DNA of 64,000 bases from JADGNF01 sp964582085 (lineage in GTDB: Archaea > Thermoproteota > Bathyarchaeia > Bathyarchaeales > Bathycorpusculaceae), in the NCBI GenBank assembly GCA_964582085.1, contig CAZOPV010000007.1, positions 62,001-126,000 of the forward strand. Direction: 5' to 3'. The notes beneath the pieces were generated by a model that worked only from the letters and a program-made list of their open reading frames with translations, was not told where the DNA came from and did no database searches. Made by a program: the position numbers and the translations under genes. Every line of letters starts with the position of its first letter. The first letter of the stretch is position 1. Shown here piece by piece: positions 53,245-61,507 of this stretch.

Positions 53245-53892
53245 GTGAAATTGACTAAAAAAGTAGAAAAATACGTGATTATTGTAGTCTTCACGTTATC
53301 ATCTCACGTGTTATTGTAACAGCGATCACGCTCATAATTTTTAATTTGCCATGGCAAATGCGCTTTATGTAACCACCGTAATGATTGCTTGCTACTGTCT
53401 AGAAATTTTTTACCAAATTAAGAAACGTAGACAAAACTTTCTTATAGCCCAATTTATGGAGCGCACAGATTTTACACTTTTTCTTGTTGCGAGCTATGTT
53501 TTGGGGCAGCCTGAAATCAAAGCGTTACTTCTTGCATTTTTATTTTATCTTATAGCCCAAGCGCATCTGGGAGTTAATGAGCTTATCTACGTGGTAAACG
53601 ATGAAGCTAAACAAATGAAAACTATGTTCTTTATGGTCTGAAAAACTGCTTGCTGGATATTTGTTTTCACAATTGCTCATATTGCCACCACTCTGGTTTT
53701 ATTAACTTATATGGGATTGTTTCGTGTATAGGATTTGTTGTCGTTTTCTCTTTCCTAATCAGGCTGGAATTGCATACTCCAAAAAAAGCTGCACTTGCAG
53801 GAATGAAAGTGTTGCCTCTTTTTCGTATTGCGATGCGGATTTATGCAATTTCGATAATACTAGAATACATCATACTTTGCCGAACTGCTTGA
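53245..53892 (+). pseudogene. Decayed multi-span membrane protein gene
   Basis: Four pieces in different frames read as one membrane protein. From GTG 53245: KLTKKVEKYVIIVVFTLSS, then a frame change to VIVTAITLIIFNLPWQ (near 53300), another to MANALYVTTVMIACYCLEIF and on through QFMERTDFTLFLVASYVLGQ to an in-frame TGA at 53639, after which the same frame continues KTACWIFVFTIAHIATTLVL to a TAG, and a last shift gives VVVFSFLIRLELHTPKKAAL to the stop at 53890. Hydrophobic helices continue across every break. A TATA-like TTTTATAAG at 53173-53181 survives upstream. At least three frameshifts and one stop make function unlikely. Family not recognised. Confidence 0.6.
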
Positions 53893-53922
53893 ACCATAAA
53901 AATGTTGAAATGTATGCATGCC

Positions 53923-53976
53923 TTTATAAGCAGGGGCGTAACCATACTATGAACGTGCAAAACTAACTTTTGCACG
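53923..53976 (+). promoter_or_regulatory. TATA box and perfect 9-bp hairpin at the mRNA start of the zinc-finger gene
   Basis: TTTATAAG (53923-53930) predicts a transcript start near 53952. CGTGCAAAA-CTAAC-TTTTGCACG (53954-53976) begins right there and pairs over all nine positions. It either forms a 5'-end hairpin in the mRNA or is an operator over the start site. The following ATAGGAG then leads to the ATG at 54005. Confidence 0.6.
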
Positions 53977-54004
53977 AGTAAATAATAGGAGTTGAAATAT
54001 CTAA

Positions 54005-54145
54005 ATGTACAATAACCGAGAGATGCACAAGGCAACCTGTGCTGACTGCGGAAAAGAATGTGAAGTTCCTTTCAAGCCAGACGGCACCAGGCCAGTTTAC
54101 TGCCGAGAGTGCTACTCAAAACGAAGACCCCCACGCAGATACTAA
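54005..54145 (+). CDS. 46-residue CxxC...CxxC zinc-finger protein
   Basis: A small basic protein, MYNNREMHKATCADCGKECE at the start, then VPFKPDGTRPVYCRECYSKR and a tail RPPRRY. The CADC and CREC pairs, 17 residues apart, match the widespread CxxC-x17-CxxC zinc-finger family, whose members also occur fused to DEAD-box helicases and are thought to bind RNA. GGAG at 53987 precedes the ATG by 14 bases. It has its own TATA box and a striking 5' hairpin, so its expression may be controlled, perhaps by temperature as known for similar small proteins (inference). Confidence 0.8.
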   Translation: MYNNREMHKATCADCGKECEVPFKPDGTRPVYCRECYSKRRPPRRY

Positions 54146-54349
54146 GCTTTTAAGCTAACTATCTTAAACTTCGTTAAAAAACAATTTTTCTTTTTTTTAT
54201 TTTCTATGATTTTATGTTAAACGTTCATTCAATTTGAAGCTACGTAAAAACATTCTTTAGAAGGCTAACCCTAATATAGGGAGCATATAATTATACTCTG
54301 TTCTGTCGGAGATAAAATAAAACGAGCCAAGCGTGTATACACGTGGACT

Positions 54350-55054
54350 TTGTTTTTTGCAGGTTATCTTGACGGACAAACGGGGCAAAAGGTAAACTTG
54401 AAAAAAAATAATTTAGGCGAACAACTTGCTTTTCTTTCAGTAAAACACAATTGTTATGTTGGTGACCTTTTCCGAGCTTTGCTTTCAGCAAAAAACAGCG
54501 GAAAAAGTACTTGCGATGAACTCTCAATTAACCATCGAGGCAAAATAAAGAAAGAAAATATTTTTTTGATAACAAAAAACAGCGAAGTAATAATGCAGTT
54601 TCGAGTACTTGAAGAAAGTCTGATAGACAAGGACATACGTTTTGAAAGCTGGATGCAAACCGATAAGATACGCAAACAAGTTGCTAAACAAAACATGACT
54701 CATCGTTCAACAGCCATTGGGTCACTAAGGGTTGGTATGAAAAAAGTTAACTTAGATGCTAGCGTACTCGAAATACCCGCGTCTACGTTGGTTCACACAC
54801 GTTTTGGTGCTGACGCTGTGGTAGTTAATGTTTTAATAGGCGATTCAAGTGGAAAAATCAAAGTTTGTCTTTGGAATAAGGCGCCAGAAACTGTTGCCGT
54901 AGGAGATATAATAGCTATAAAAAATGCGTCCGTGTCTTCTTTTAGGGGAGAAAAACAATTACGTATCGGCAGAACTGGAATTATTAACGTACTTGAACAC
55001 AGAGCCACCAAGAGGGAACAAACTAATGTTTCTAAAAAAGTAATCTACACGTAG
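54350..55054 (+). CDS. OB-fold (RPA-like) nucleic-acid-binding protein
   Basis: A 234-residue protein from TTG; an inner TTG at 54398 (KKNNLGEQLAFL) is an alternative that drops a poor N-terminus. Residues 115-220 are an OB fold of the RPA/single-strand DNA-binding type: GSLRVGMKKVNLDASVLEIP, DAVVVNVLIGDSSGKIKVCL, WNKAPETVAVGDIIAIKNAS, then KQLRIGRTGIINVLE. The N-terminal 100 residues look helical/winged-helix-like (VGDLFRALLSAKNSGKSTCD) but are not identified. It probably binds single-stranded DNA or RNA. It is convergent with the metallopeptidase-like gene. Confidence 0.72.
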   Translation: MFFAGYLDGQTGQKVNLKKNNLGEQLAFLSVKHNCYVGDLFRALLSAKNSGKSTCDELSINHRGKIKKENIFLITKNSEVIMQFRVLEESLIDKDIRFESWMQTDKIRKQVAKQNMTHRSTAIGSLRVGMKKVNLDASVLEIPASTLVHTRFGADAVVVNVLIGDSSGKIKVCLWNKAPETVAVGDIIAIKNASVSSFRGEKQLRIGRTGIINVLEHRATKREQTNVSKKVIYT

Positions 55055-55075
55055 TAAGTTGTTTTGCTATTTTCC

Positions 55076-55654
55076 TCATTTAGTAAAACGATTCTCCGAT
55101 GATTCATCAAGCGCATCCAACCTGAATATCAAAGTATTGACCCGCCTTTTCCATGGACTATTAACCGAGTGGTTTTTAGTGAAAGTGAAAAAATATTCCC
55201 TTGTCAGTTCTCTAACTTTAGGTTCATCGGCAACGTACTTCAAATGCAGCAATTCATGAATCAACGCAGCCTGTGCTCTGTTTCCCGCATATGCCATGAA
55301 CGTTTGCTTGCCAAATTTTTGTGTGAAAAAGAGGCAAACCTTTATAGGTTTTGGGTAAATGCGGATTTTTCCTCTGTTGACATCACAGTTGCCAGCAAGA
55401 CACTTACCATTTTTTCTGCGGCGTGGAAAAACTTTAATATCAATACAGCTGACTTTTTGCTCTTCAATTTTTTCTTTTTTGAGCATCCAACAAAGAAATT
55501 GTTGAAATGAAGCCAACTCTAAAGACTTAACTACAAAGCGACAATACTTCAAATAGTAGCTGATATGCTTCTGAGCAGAACAACCAACTCTAGGTAAGTC
55601 AATATTTATTGTCATTTTACTTGAAAGCAAGCCTGTTGACGCATCTGGAAACAT
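55076..55654 (-). CDS. HExxH zinc metallopeptidase-like protein
   Basis: A 192-residue protein whose HELLHLKYVADEPKV near residue 133 is a zinc-peptidase HExxH helix. The upstream basic segment is Lys/Cys-rich (KYCRFVVKSLELASFQQFLC, KCLAGNCDVNRGKIRIYPKP), and the small size recalls SprT/DUF45-like minimal gluzincins. An inner ATG at 55615 is an alternative start. Whether it cuts protein or only binds zinc cannot be told. The adjacent OB-fold protein could suggest DNA-protein-crosslink repair, but this is a guess. Confidence 0.6.
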   Translation of the reverse strand: MFPDASTGLLSSKMTINIDLPRVGCSAQKHISYYLKYCRFVVKSLELASFQQFLCWMLKKEKIEEQKVSCIDIKVFPRRRKNGKCLAGNCDVNRGKIRIYPKPIKVCLFFTQKFGKQTFMAYAGNRAQAALIHELLHLKYVADEPKVRELTREYFFTFTKNHSVNSPWKRRVNTLIFRLDALDESSENRFTK

Positions 55655-55748
55655 AAGTGTGACAAATCAGCTCATCATATTTACATGCTTTTAAAGTTAA
55701 AAAATCCTGTTGAGCCATTTTATATTGCGGAAGCTTTGAATATATGGA

Positions 55749-56102
55749 TCAACATACTACAACTTGAACATCGAACATCGCTGTTTTTAGGCTTGTTAAG
55801 ACCCAGACGACACAACCAGTTTTGCCTGCGCCATGAGGTATTACCTCTAGTTGCCTAGGTTGATTTGTTTTCTCCTCTTTTTTTGTTGTTGGTTACAAAA
55901 TTTTTCTTTTTTGTCCTCTTTCGCATAGTACAATTAACGCGCACTGAGGACTTACATTTTCTACAGTTCTTTACTAACCCTGCTCGAAGGATACACAATA
56001 TGCTTTACCTCTATTGATTTTCTCATGAAAAGAATCAGTTATCAATGGGTCAACGCCCAACGCATTAACGAAACTCTTCACTTCTAAAATGAAGGAACAT
56101 AC
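55749..56102 (-). pseudogene. Shattered gene remnant with helicase-like P-loop
   Basis: On the minus strand three short frames overlap end to end. First (56102-55974): SFILEVKSFVNALGVDPLIT, continuing DSFHEKINRGKAYC. Second (55998-55855): LRAGLVKNCRKCKSSVRVNC and a basic tail. Third (about 55895-55749): TNQPRQLEVIPHGAGKTGCV, VVWVLTSLKTAMFDVQVVVC. IPHGAGKT is a motif I-like P-loop of helicase type. No single frame is long enough to be a gene. Amino-acid usage is protein-like, and the pieces are probably one ancestral gene broken by frameshifts. The rest of the ancestral protein is not visible. Confidence 0.45.
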
Positions 56103-56365
56103 TTATAAACTCATTTAAAATTTTTAACAAAATTTTATGGTGATCTAAAAATATTTAAAAAAAGACACGTATAAAAATTTTTAAATTATAAAAATCACAT
56201 TTTGTTAGTAATGCGTTAATATAGTTGGCTGCACATTCTTGTAGTATTAGAATTCTTTAGAGAAAACGCCAACAAGCAAAAAGCCTGCGCTTTTCTTAGA
56301 TTATTCTGATAAACAAAAAGGGCTCCCTCCTGAAAAAGGAGTCAGTCATTTGTGGTGTTGAAAAA
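56103..56365. other. AT-rich spacer upstream of aIF1A
   Basis: The bases around 56110-56200 are almost pure A and T with several TATA-like runs (TTTAAAATTTTTAACA, AAAATATTTAAA). The most likely role is promoter for aIF1A. A GGGCTCCCTCC-TGAA-AAAGGAG segment just ahead of the ATG can form a small stem (CTCC/GGAG). No gene is present. Confidence 0.4.
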
Positions 56366-56671
56366 ATGGGAAAAAGAAAAGTTACTAATGAAGGAAAACT
56401 TGACCAAATGGTTCTGCCATCAAAAAACGATGTTTTAGGCATAGCAATAAGGATGCTGGGTGCCGACAGAATAATGGTGAAATGCCAAGATGGAAAGGAA
56501 AGATTGTGCAGAATTAGAGGCAAACTGAAACGGCGGGTATGGATCAGAGATGGAGATATTGTTTTGGTGTCGCCTTGGGAATTCCAAACAGATACGCGAG
56601 GTGATATTTTTTGGCGTTACAGGCAAAACCAAGCAAGTTGGCTACGGGATCATCACTACCTCACAATATAG
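56366..56671 (+). CDS. Translation initiation factor aIF1A
   Basis: A 101-residue S1-like OB-fold factor that assists start-codon selection on the small subunit. KNDVLGIAIRMLGADRIMVK and RIRGKLKRRVWIRDGDIVLV are the core strands of IF1A; the basic N-terminus MGKRKVTNEG and C-terminal RYRQNQASWLRD tail are normal. The ATG follows AAAAA after GTGTTG. The zinc-ribbon gene begins after its stop or slightly inside, so the two are co-transcribed. Bathyarchaeia-type genomes can carry several IF1A paralogues; the window shows only this one. Confidence 0.92.
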   Translation: MGKRKVTNEGKLDQMVLPSKNDVLGIAIRMLGADRIMVKCQDGKERLCRIRGKLKRRVWIRDGDIVLVSPWEFQTDTRGDIFWRYRQNQASWLRDHHYLTI

Positions 56672-56691
56672 AGTCAGAAGGTACATCTACG

Positions 56692-56865
56692 CTGTTTATC
56701 CTGAAATGTCTTGAATGTTGCAACACATTCAACGTTGGCAGTCTTAAAGATGGTGGAGTAATTTCCTGCCCTACTTGTGAAGCAGAGTATAAAGTATTGA
56801 TTAAAAACGGCAAAGTTGAACTAAAAGAGTTCCTTTACGAAAGCGAAGACTTCGGCGAACTGTAA
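56692..56865 (+). CDS. LysW-like zinc-ribbon protein (possible CTG start)
   Basis: The frame gives a zinc ribbon (KCLECCNTFNVGSLKDGGVI, SCPTCEAEYKVLI) and an acidic C-terminus ESEDFGEL. This is the LysW layout; LysW carries the amino group in lysine/ornithine synthesis on its C-terminal Glu in an EDWGE tail. Here the tail is EDFGE plus one Leu, so the carrier Glu is not terminal. Possible starts are TTG at 56611 (overlapping aIF1A by 60 bases), TTG at 56638, or CTG at 56692 with AGAAGGT nine bases before; the last gives a 57-residue protein close to the LysW length. Function unproven. Confidence 0.55.
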   Translation: MFILKCLECCNTFNVGSLKDGGVISCPTCEAEYKVLIKNGKVELKEFLYESEDFGEL

Positions 56866-56990
56866 GACCATTTTGAAGCCCTTGAGTATAGAAGCGTGTA
56901 CTCTCCGCCGATAAAAAAATAATCTATCCTTATTTGAACCCCTCTCTCTGTGTTGAGCGAATTATTAGGCTTTATGAGATAAAAAGAAAG

Positions 56991-58148
56991 TTAGGTCGGT
57001 GGCCGAGGTCTAGTTCCCAAGATTACTTCAACAGTTAGTGTGGCGTTGTTCCTGACAACTGTGATCACTACTAGATCGCCAGGCATAGTTTGCCCCTCCA
57101 GATAGCTGCTCAGGTCATCGCTGTTCTTTATAATTGTACCGTTAATCTCAATTATGATATCGCCGCTTTTCAATTTGCCTGCCGAAGGGCCGTCAGGATA
57201 AACTGTTCCCACATACCTGCCGTAGGTAACATTTACATTCAATTCTTGCGCCAAAGCATAACTCATGTCGCTCCTGTTCGGCGGAGAAGCTATGCCAAGA
57301 TAAGAATGAAAAGGATAAGACCCTGAAGTCACCAAATATCCAATCTCTTTTAGTATTGTGTTTGAAGGTATGGCGAAACCTAAACCTTGCGAATCAGAAA
57401 CAATCGCAGTTGTTATACCAACAACATCGCCGACGGCGTTCAGCAGAGGGCCTCCAGAGTTTCCAGGGTTGATCGGTGCGCTAGTCTGAATGACGTTTGC
57501 GATAAGGAAGTTTGTATATTCCTCTTGGATTGAGCGTCCTAAAGCACTAACTACGCCTGTGGTTAACGAACCTACTAAGCCGTAAGGGTTGCCTATGGCT
57601 ACGACTTGATCTCCAACACGCAGAGAAGAGGAGCTGACAATTTGAAGCGGCTTAAAAATGGTGGGGGGAGCATCGTTAACAGAAAGCACAGCCAAATCAG
57701 AATAAACATCATCACCAAGAACGGTCGCTGCGTAGCCCCGCCCATCAGAAAAAGTCACACTTAAATTAGATGCCTTGTAAACAACATGAAAATTCGTTAT
57801 CACAACCATTTTACCTGAGTAGTTATAAACAAAACCTGAACCCTGTACCTCTCCGTCGCCACTTGTCCCTTGAACAAGAACTACTGAATCGCTTACTTTA
57901 GCGTAGAGATCAGCTAAATACTCCGTTCCATTTTGGTAGATGTTTATTGTTTGGTTTGTAACCGTTTGACTTTGGGTACCACTCAGAACGGCTATTTGAC
58001 TTTTCAAGGTGGAAACTTCGTTGTTAAGGGTGCTAATTTGTTTATAATTTAAATAGAAAACGGCAAAGCTGCCTAAGAGTAGCCCCAATGCAAACATTAA
58101 CGCAAGGGAACTGGCAGATGCTTTTTTCGAAATTCCGAAACGGAACAT
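56991..58148 (-). CDS. Membrane-anchored HtrA/DegP-like serine protease with PDZ
   Basis: A 385-residue protein: one N-terminal membrane anchor (residues 14-33), a short coiled coil, then a trypsin-like protease with the triad His in VITNFHVVYK near residue 120, Asp in DDVYSDLAVL near 150, and Ser in NPGNSGGPLLN near 228. A PDZ domain follows (YGRYVGTVYPDGPSAGKLKS, SGDIIIEINGTIIKN). The protease domain faces outward, as N-x-S/T sequons suggest. It probably does quality control of envelope proteins. ATG start; the PurA gene lies upstream, with 75 bases between. Confidence 0.92.
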   Translation of the reverse strand: MFRFGISKKASASSLALMFALGLLLGSFAVFYLNYKQISTLNNEVSTLKSQIAVLSGTQSQTVTNQTINIYQNGTEYLADLYAKVSDSVVLVQGTSGDGEVQGSGFVYNYSGKMVVITNFHVVYKASNLSVTFSDGRGYAATVLGDDVYSDLAVLSVNDAPPTIFKPLQIVSSSSLRVGDQVVAIGNPYGLVGSLTTGVVSALGRSIQEEYTNFLIANVIQTSAPINPGNSGGPLLNAVGDVVGITTAIVSDSQGLGFAIPSNTILKEIGYLVTSGSYPFHSYLGIASPPNRSDMSYALAQELNVNVTYGRYVGTVYPDGPSAGKLKSGDIIIEINGTIIKNSDDLSSYLEGQTMPGDLVVITVVRNNATLTVEVILGTRPRPPT

Positions 58149-58223
58149 ACAGTCAATCCCTCAGACATGCATTGAAAAGACGCGTAGATAAAAGTATTCC
58201 CAAAAAGGATTTACCGTTTGAAA

Positions 58224-59225
58224 TTATTCTCTCCGATCCACGATGTCTAAGGCATCAGGACCAGTGCCGATTAGCGTGACGGGAACGCCGGTGTGGTCTT
58301 CGATTTCTTTGATAAACTGTTTAGCCTCAGCGGATAGCTCATCGTAACGTCTTTTGCTAGTGCATTCAGGAAACAGAACATCCAGTTTTGTTAAGGCAGC
58401 TTGGGTGGCACCGTTAATTTTTGCGGTTCTTTTTGCCAAGTCAAAATCAAAAGGTGCACTTCGTCTGTCGCGGCCTGTACCCGCCGCCCGTTCAAACCAG
58501 CCACGTCTTATCGCTTCTTCTTTTGTGATCTCTCCAGGTAGAGGTCCTCCGCCCACACGGGTTATGAAGCTTTTGTAAACAATAATTACGTCATCTACAC
58601 GTGTAGGTCCAACACCTGCTTCGGAGGCGATAGCCGAAGCTCCAGTGTCTCTTCCCGTAACGTAGGGGTAACCTCCACCTAAGAACAAAGAAAGCATAAA
58701 GCCTTGTGTGCCTTCGAGAAGGATTTTTTTACCAGCGTCTATTCCAGCATTGATTTCTGCAATTGTATCTTTCACGTAGGGCTGTAATTCAGGTATATCT
58801 TTGGCAAGTTTTGCAGTGCGTCTCACTCGTTCTTCAATTGCAGGACCAACACCCCAGCCTGTGGTGCCGATGCTTTTGTTGACGGCGCTGGCTTTGTCTT
58901 GTGCAGCATGTTTCTCCTCGATTATGGATGCTTGCTGGTCTATGGCTATTCGGTTATGTACTTTAGTGAACTCCACTTCTTCCAGAAACTTTGCAACATG
59001 GACGTTTGCGCCCGCAGCTATAAACAAGTTGCAATTTGGATTTACAAAGGCAGCAGGCACCATGTGAAGAGCGTATTTTTGTCCTTCAATCCAGACTGTG
59101 TGAGCTGCGTTCACAGAGCCCGTTCGTACGCAATAATCCAAATTATCTTTCAGAGCAAGATAGCTGATTATTTTTCCTTTGCCTTCGTCGCCCCAGAAAG
59201 CGCCAACGATAACTGAACAAGGCAT
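58224..59225 (-). CDS. purA: Adenylosuccinate synthetase
   Basis: A 333-residue short archaeal PurA, which joins IMP and aspartate using GTP. GAFWGDEGKGKIISYLA near residue 8 (catalytic Asp), the usual NAGHTV appears as VNAAHTVWIEG near 38 with the catalytic His kept, GTTGWGVGPA near 122, LEGTQGFMLSLFLGGGYPYV near 172, TGRDTGASA, and the late GTGRDRRSAPFDFDLAK. The lack of about 100 residues relative to the bacterial enzyme is normal in this archaeal class. Monocistronic; 75 bases upstream of the protease gene. Confidence 0.93.
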   Translation of the reverse strand: MPCSVIVGAFWGDEGKGKIISYLALKDNLDYCVRTGSVNAAHTVWIEGQKYALHMVPAAFVNPNCNLFIAAGANVHVAKFLEEVEFTKVHNRIAIDQQASIIEEKHAAQDKASAVNKSIGTTGWGVGPAIEERVRRTAKLAKDIPELQPYVKDTIAEINAGIDAGKKILLEGTQGFMLSLFLGGGYPYVTGRDTGASAIASEAGVGPTRVDDVIIVYKSFITRVGGGPLPGEITKEEAIRRGWFERAAGTGRDRRSAPFDFDLAKRTAKINGATQAALTKLDVLFPECTSKRRYDELSAEAKQFIKEIEDHTGVPVTLIGTGPDALDIVDRRE

Positions 59226-59434
59226 CTTAGTTCACCCCTGAAAGGGGGTGTTGTGGCTTATTTAAAACTGTTGGCTTTTTTTATGTGAAATGGAGTATTT
59301 AGCCAACCAACAGGGTCTAAATTCAGTTTTAGTTTGAGACAATTTTTAAACTAAAAATTGGGCATCAAAGTGGAGTTGCCCGCGCTTTCAATTTTTGTAG
59401 TGCATACAAGAAAGCTAAAATTGAAAAACAATCT

Positions 59435-59812
59435 CTAAGGAGAATTATAGACTTCGCGGTCAATTATTTCCAAAAGTTTTAACACGATTTTCCCTTTAAT
59501 CTTCTTCTCCTTTTCTGTCACCGATTCGTGAGCATGACAGATAGTGTCTGTGGTTATGCCCTTCTCTTCATCATAAATGATAGGGTAAAGCTGACAACCT
59601 AAAGGACGGGAAAAATAGATATTGCACTGTCTTTTTTTGAGGTTATAAAATACGCAATAGCCATTTCGATTCTGTAGTACTGCGTAGCCTGCTTCGTCGT
59701 AGCGTACAAACAACTTTCTGGAGTAACCTTCCGCCTCTATCCTTAGTATGTCTTCTTTGGAAAGCAGCATTTCAGTTTCTCGGCAGCAAACTCCACAACG
59801 TGTACAACGCAT
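59435..59812 (-). CDS. YkgJ-type Fe-S/zinc cysteine-cluster protein
   Basis: A 125-residue protein starting MRCTRCGVCCRETEMLLSKE, with CxxCxxCC at the N-terminus, then NGYCVFYNLKKRQCNIYFSR and RPLGCQLYPIIYDEEKGI, and a later DTICHAHES. This cysteine spacing defines the YkgJ/UPF0153 family, thought to hold an iron-sulfur or zinc site. Some members modify proteins or act in methyltransferase systems, but no function is established. It is monocistronic, beside a small Lsm-like protein gene. Confidence 0.82.
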   Translation of the reverse strand: MRCTRCGVCCRETEMLLSKEDILRIEAEGYSRKLFVRYDEAGYAVLQNRNGYCVFYNLKKRQCNIYFSRPLGCQLYPIIYDEEKGITTDTICHAHESVTEKEKKIKGKIVLKLLEIIDREVYNSP

Positions 59813-59870
59813 ACAAGACTCTTTGAACGGTGCTATATTTCAGTTTTTTTAGAATAAAGTTAAGGCTTAT

Positions 59871-60113
59871 TCAATCAATTTTATTTACAAGTACGAAATT
59901 GAGCAGCTCTGCGTAAGCAACATTTCTAAGAGAGATGTGAGAAGGTTTTTGGTTGCCGTAGGGAATGTATTCAACTTGGTTGCCTTTTCCTAGTGTGCTG
60001 CCTTTTTGAATACCTTTCAGCTTAACATTTATTATTACTGAACCATCTTTGAGGTGAAGGTTTACATGTTTACCTATGAAGGATCTGGCGCTGTTTATGC
60101 TAAAACTTTCCAT
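59871..60113 (-). CDS. Small beta-rich (Lsm-like?) protein
   Basis: An 80-residue protein from ATG behind GGTGAAC (ideal Shine-Dalgarno spacing). ARSFIGKHVNLHLKDGSVII then VKLKGIQKGSTLGKGNQVEY, IPYGNQKPSHISLRNVAYAE. The pattern FIGKxVxLxLKDGSxI is like the first strands of Sm/Lsm proteins, with a final ISLRNVAY strand similar to Sm2. The frame can extend to a GTG at 60158. I rate Lsm-fold as plausible; no other clue. Confidence 0.55.
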   Translation of the reverse strand: MESFSINSARSFIGKHVNLHLKDGSVIINVKLKGIQKGSTLGKGNQVEYIPYGNQKPSHISLRNVAYAELLNFVLVNKID

Positions 60114-60828
60114 ATTGTTCACCACTCGATTTCTCTGTGAGATAGCTGTGCCCAACACTGTTTGCAGATAGGCAATTTTTGACCTTTAACCATGATATAA
60201 AGTGTAATATTTCCACTTTTGCAGGTGTTTTTCCATGGGTTTTTGCAATATTCCATTGTTTACCCTCCAAGCATATATGCGAAGCTTGTTTAGTTGTGTG
60301 TCCTTTTAAAATTGGTTCAGAAGCAACTAGTTGCTGCAGGGGAGAGAGGTGAATTAAAGTGAAAATATTTCTCCATATAAGACAAGTGTGTTCACGTAGG
60401 TAATTTTGAATTTGGTTACTGTTGACCCATTGCAGTTTTTGGTTTGTTAGTAGGCGGTTATATTCTGAAACAGTAACAAAAGTTTTGGTTACATGCTATT
60501 TTTATGTTGATTACGGTAATATTACATTTTGAATCCATTTTTGCTATAGTGTTACCCTCTTTTGTTTTCAGTGTTTTGGCGTTTATGGTATCAAAAGCCT
60601 TTTAACTAACCTCTTTTACTTTCTCCTTGTCCGTACAGTTTTGGCTATTTTGATTCCCAACTTTTGCTATTTGGTTAATTGGAGCATGGCGAGTGTCAGA
60701 AGGCAATGACATAATTGTGTACTAAAAAGAAGTGGGTACAAACTATGATTGTTAGATTGATTGCCTTGCTTTCAGGATTTTTGCTGTATGTTAGTTTTTA
60801 TTGGGCTTTTTTGATGTTTGGCTAAAAA
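60114..60828. other. Long AT-rich intergenic region
   Basis: About 700 bases with no convincing gene except a possible membrane microprotein near its right end. The first part includes promoter-like AT runs for the two leftward genes. The middle is T-rich, with near repeats such as TTTTGGCTATTTTGATTCCC and TTTTGCTATTTGG. No tRNA, CRISPR or insertion-sequence end was seen. It may hold an unrecognised RNA. Confidence 0.35.
60745..60825 (+). CDS. Possible 26-residue membrane microprotein
   Basis: ATG-initiated frame encoding MIVRLIALLSGFLLYVSFYW followed by AFLMFG. It is one hydrophobic helix with a single Arg near the start. It ends three bases before the stop of the convergent phosphoesterase gene. 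Such frames arise easily in T-rich DNA, so confidence is low; there is only a weak Shine-Dalgarno (AGTGGG). Confidence 0.2.
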   Translation: MIVRLIALLSGFLLYVSFYWAFLMFG

Positions 60829-61374
60829 TTATAAGTTAACAATTTCAGGAACTATGGTTTCATTGGTGATTTTCAGTAAGCCTACTGAAGGTTTAGTGAG
60901 GAAGGGTGGCTCAGGATTTGTGGGGCTGCCAGGGTTGACGTAGAGGGTTCTGCCTTCCCATTTTATGTTCGGACTGTGTGTATGTCCATAAACAAAAACA
61001 TCAAAGCCATTCTGCCTGACAAGTTCACGCATTTTTCCCATACCAAAAGCAATGTTGGGATCGTGCATCACACCAATTTTCCAGTTAAAAAGCTTCAACG
61101 AGTTAAGCTTTGGCAAGGCACCACTGACTGATGCAGAATCCATGTTGCCTTTAACTGCCAACACAGGTGCGAGTTGCTCCAGTTCATCTATAACTGACAA
61201 CTCAACTAAATCCCCTGCATGTATGATGTAATCAACGGTTTCAAAGAGCTGAAAAATATTTTTGGGCAGACCTCGCGCTCTCGTAGGTACATGAGTGTCT
61301 GAGATTAACCCCACAAGTTTTTCAGGTTTCAGATTAGGTAGCATAAGTGGAATCTGCTTTTGAGGGTTCGCCAT
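60829..61374 (-). CDS. YfcE/MJ0936-type metallophosphoesterase
   Basis: A 181-residue calcineurin-like phosphoesterase with all metal motifs: VGLISDTHVPTRARG (DxH) near residue 24, YIIHAGDL (GD) near 53, AVKGNMDS (GNxD) near 77, VMHDP near 105 and FVYGHTHSPNI (GHTH) near 132. GAGGA lies seven bases before the ATG. Archaeal members hydrolyse cyclic nucleotides or phosphodiesters in vitro; the natural substrate is unknown. Monocistronic. Confidence 0.9.
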   Translation of the reverse strand: MANPQKQIPLMLPNLKPEKLVGLISDTHVPTRARGLPKNIFQLFETVDYIIHAGDLVELSVIDELEQLAPVLAVKGNMDSASVSGALPKLNSLKLFNWKIGVMHDPNIAFGMGKMRELVRQNGFDVFVYGHTHSPNIKWEGRTLYVNPGSPTNPEPPFLTKPSVGLLKITNETIVPEIVNL

Positions 61375-61507
61375 CTTTGTTCCTCGATTAAGATAATGTG
61401 TTCTCCTCAGTTGGTATTTAAGATAATAAATATTCTATTATTTTAAATCAGTTAAAAAATGGAAAAGGGGAATCTCTATTTGCTTCCAAAAAGTGGAAGA
61501 TAGTTGT

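Noticed and set aside
58224..59225. PurA shorter than bacterial enzyme and with NAAHT
   Set aside because: The short form is typical of archaeal PurA and the catalytic His is present.
60359..60403. Tiny frame from GTG in the long AT-rich spacer
   Set aside because: Only 14 residues and no features.
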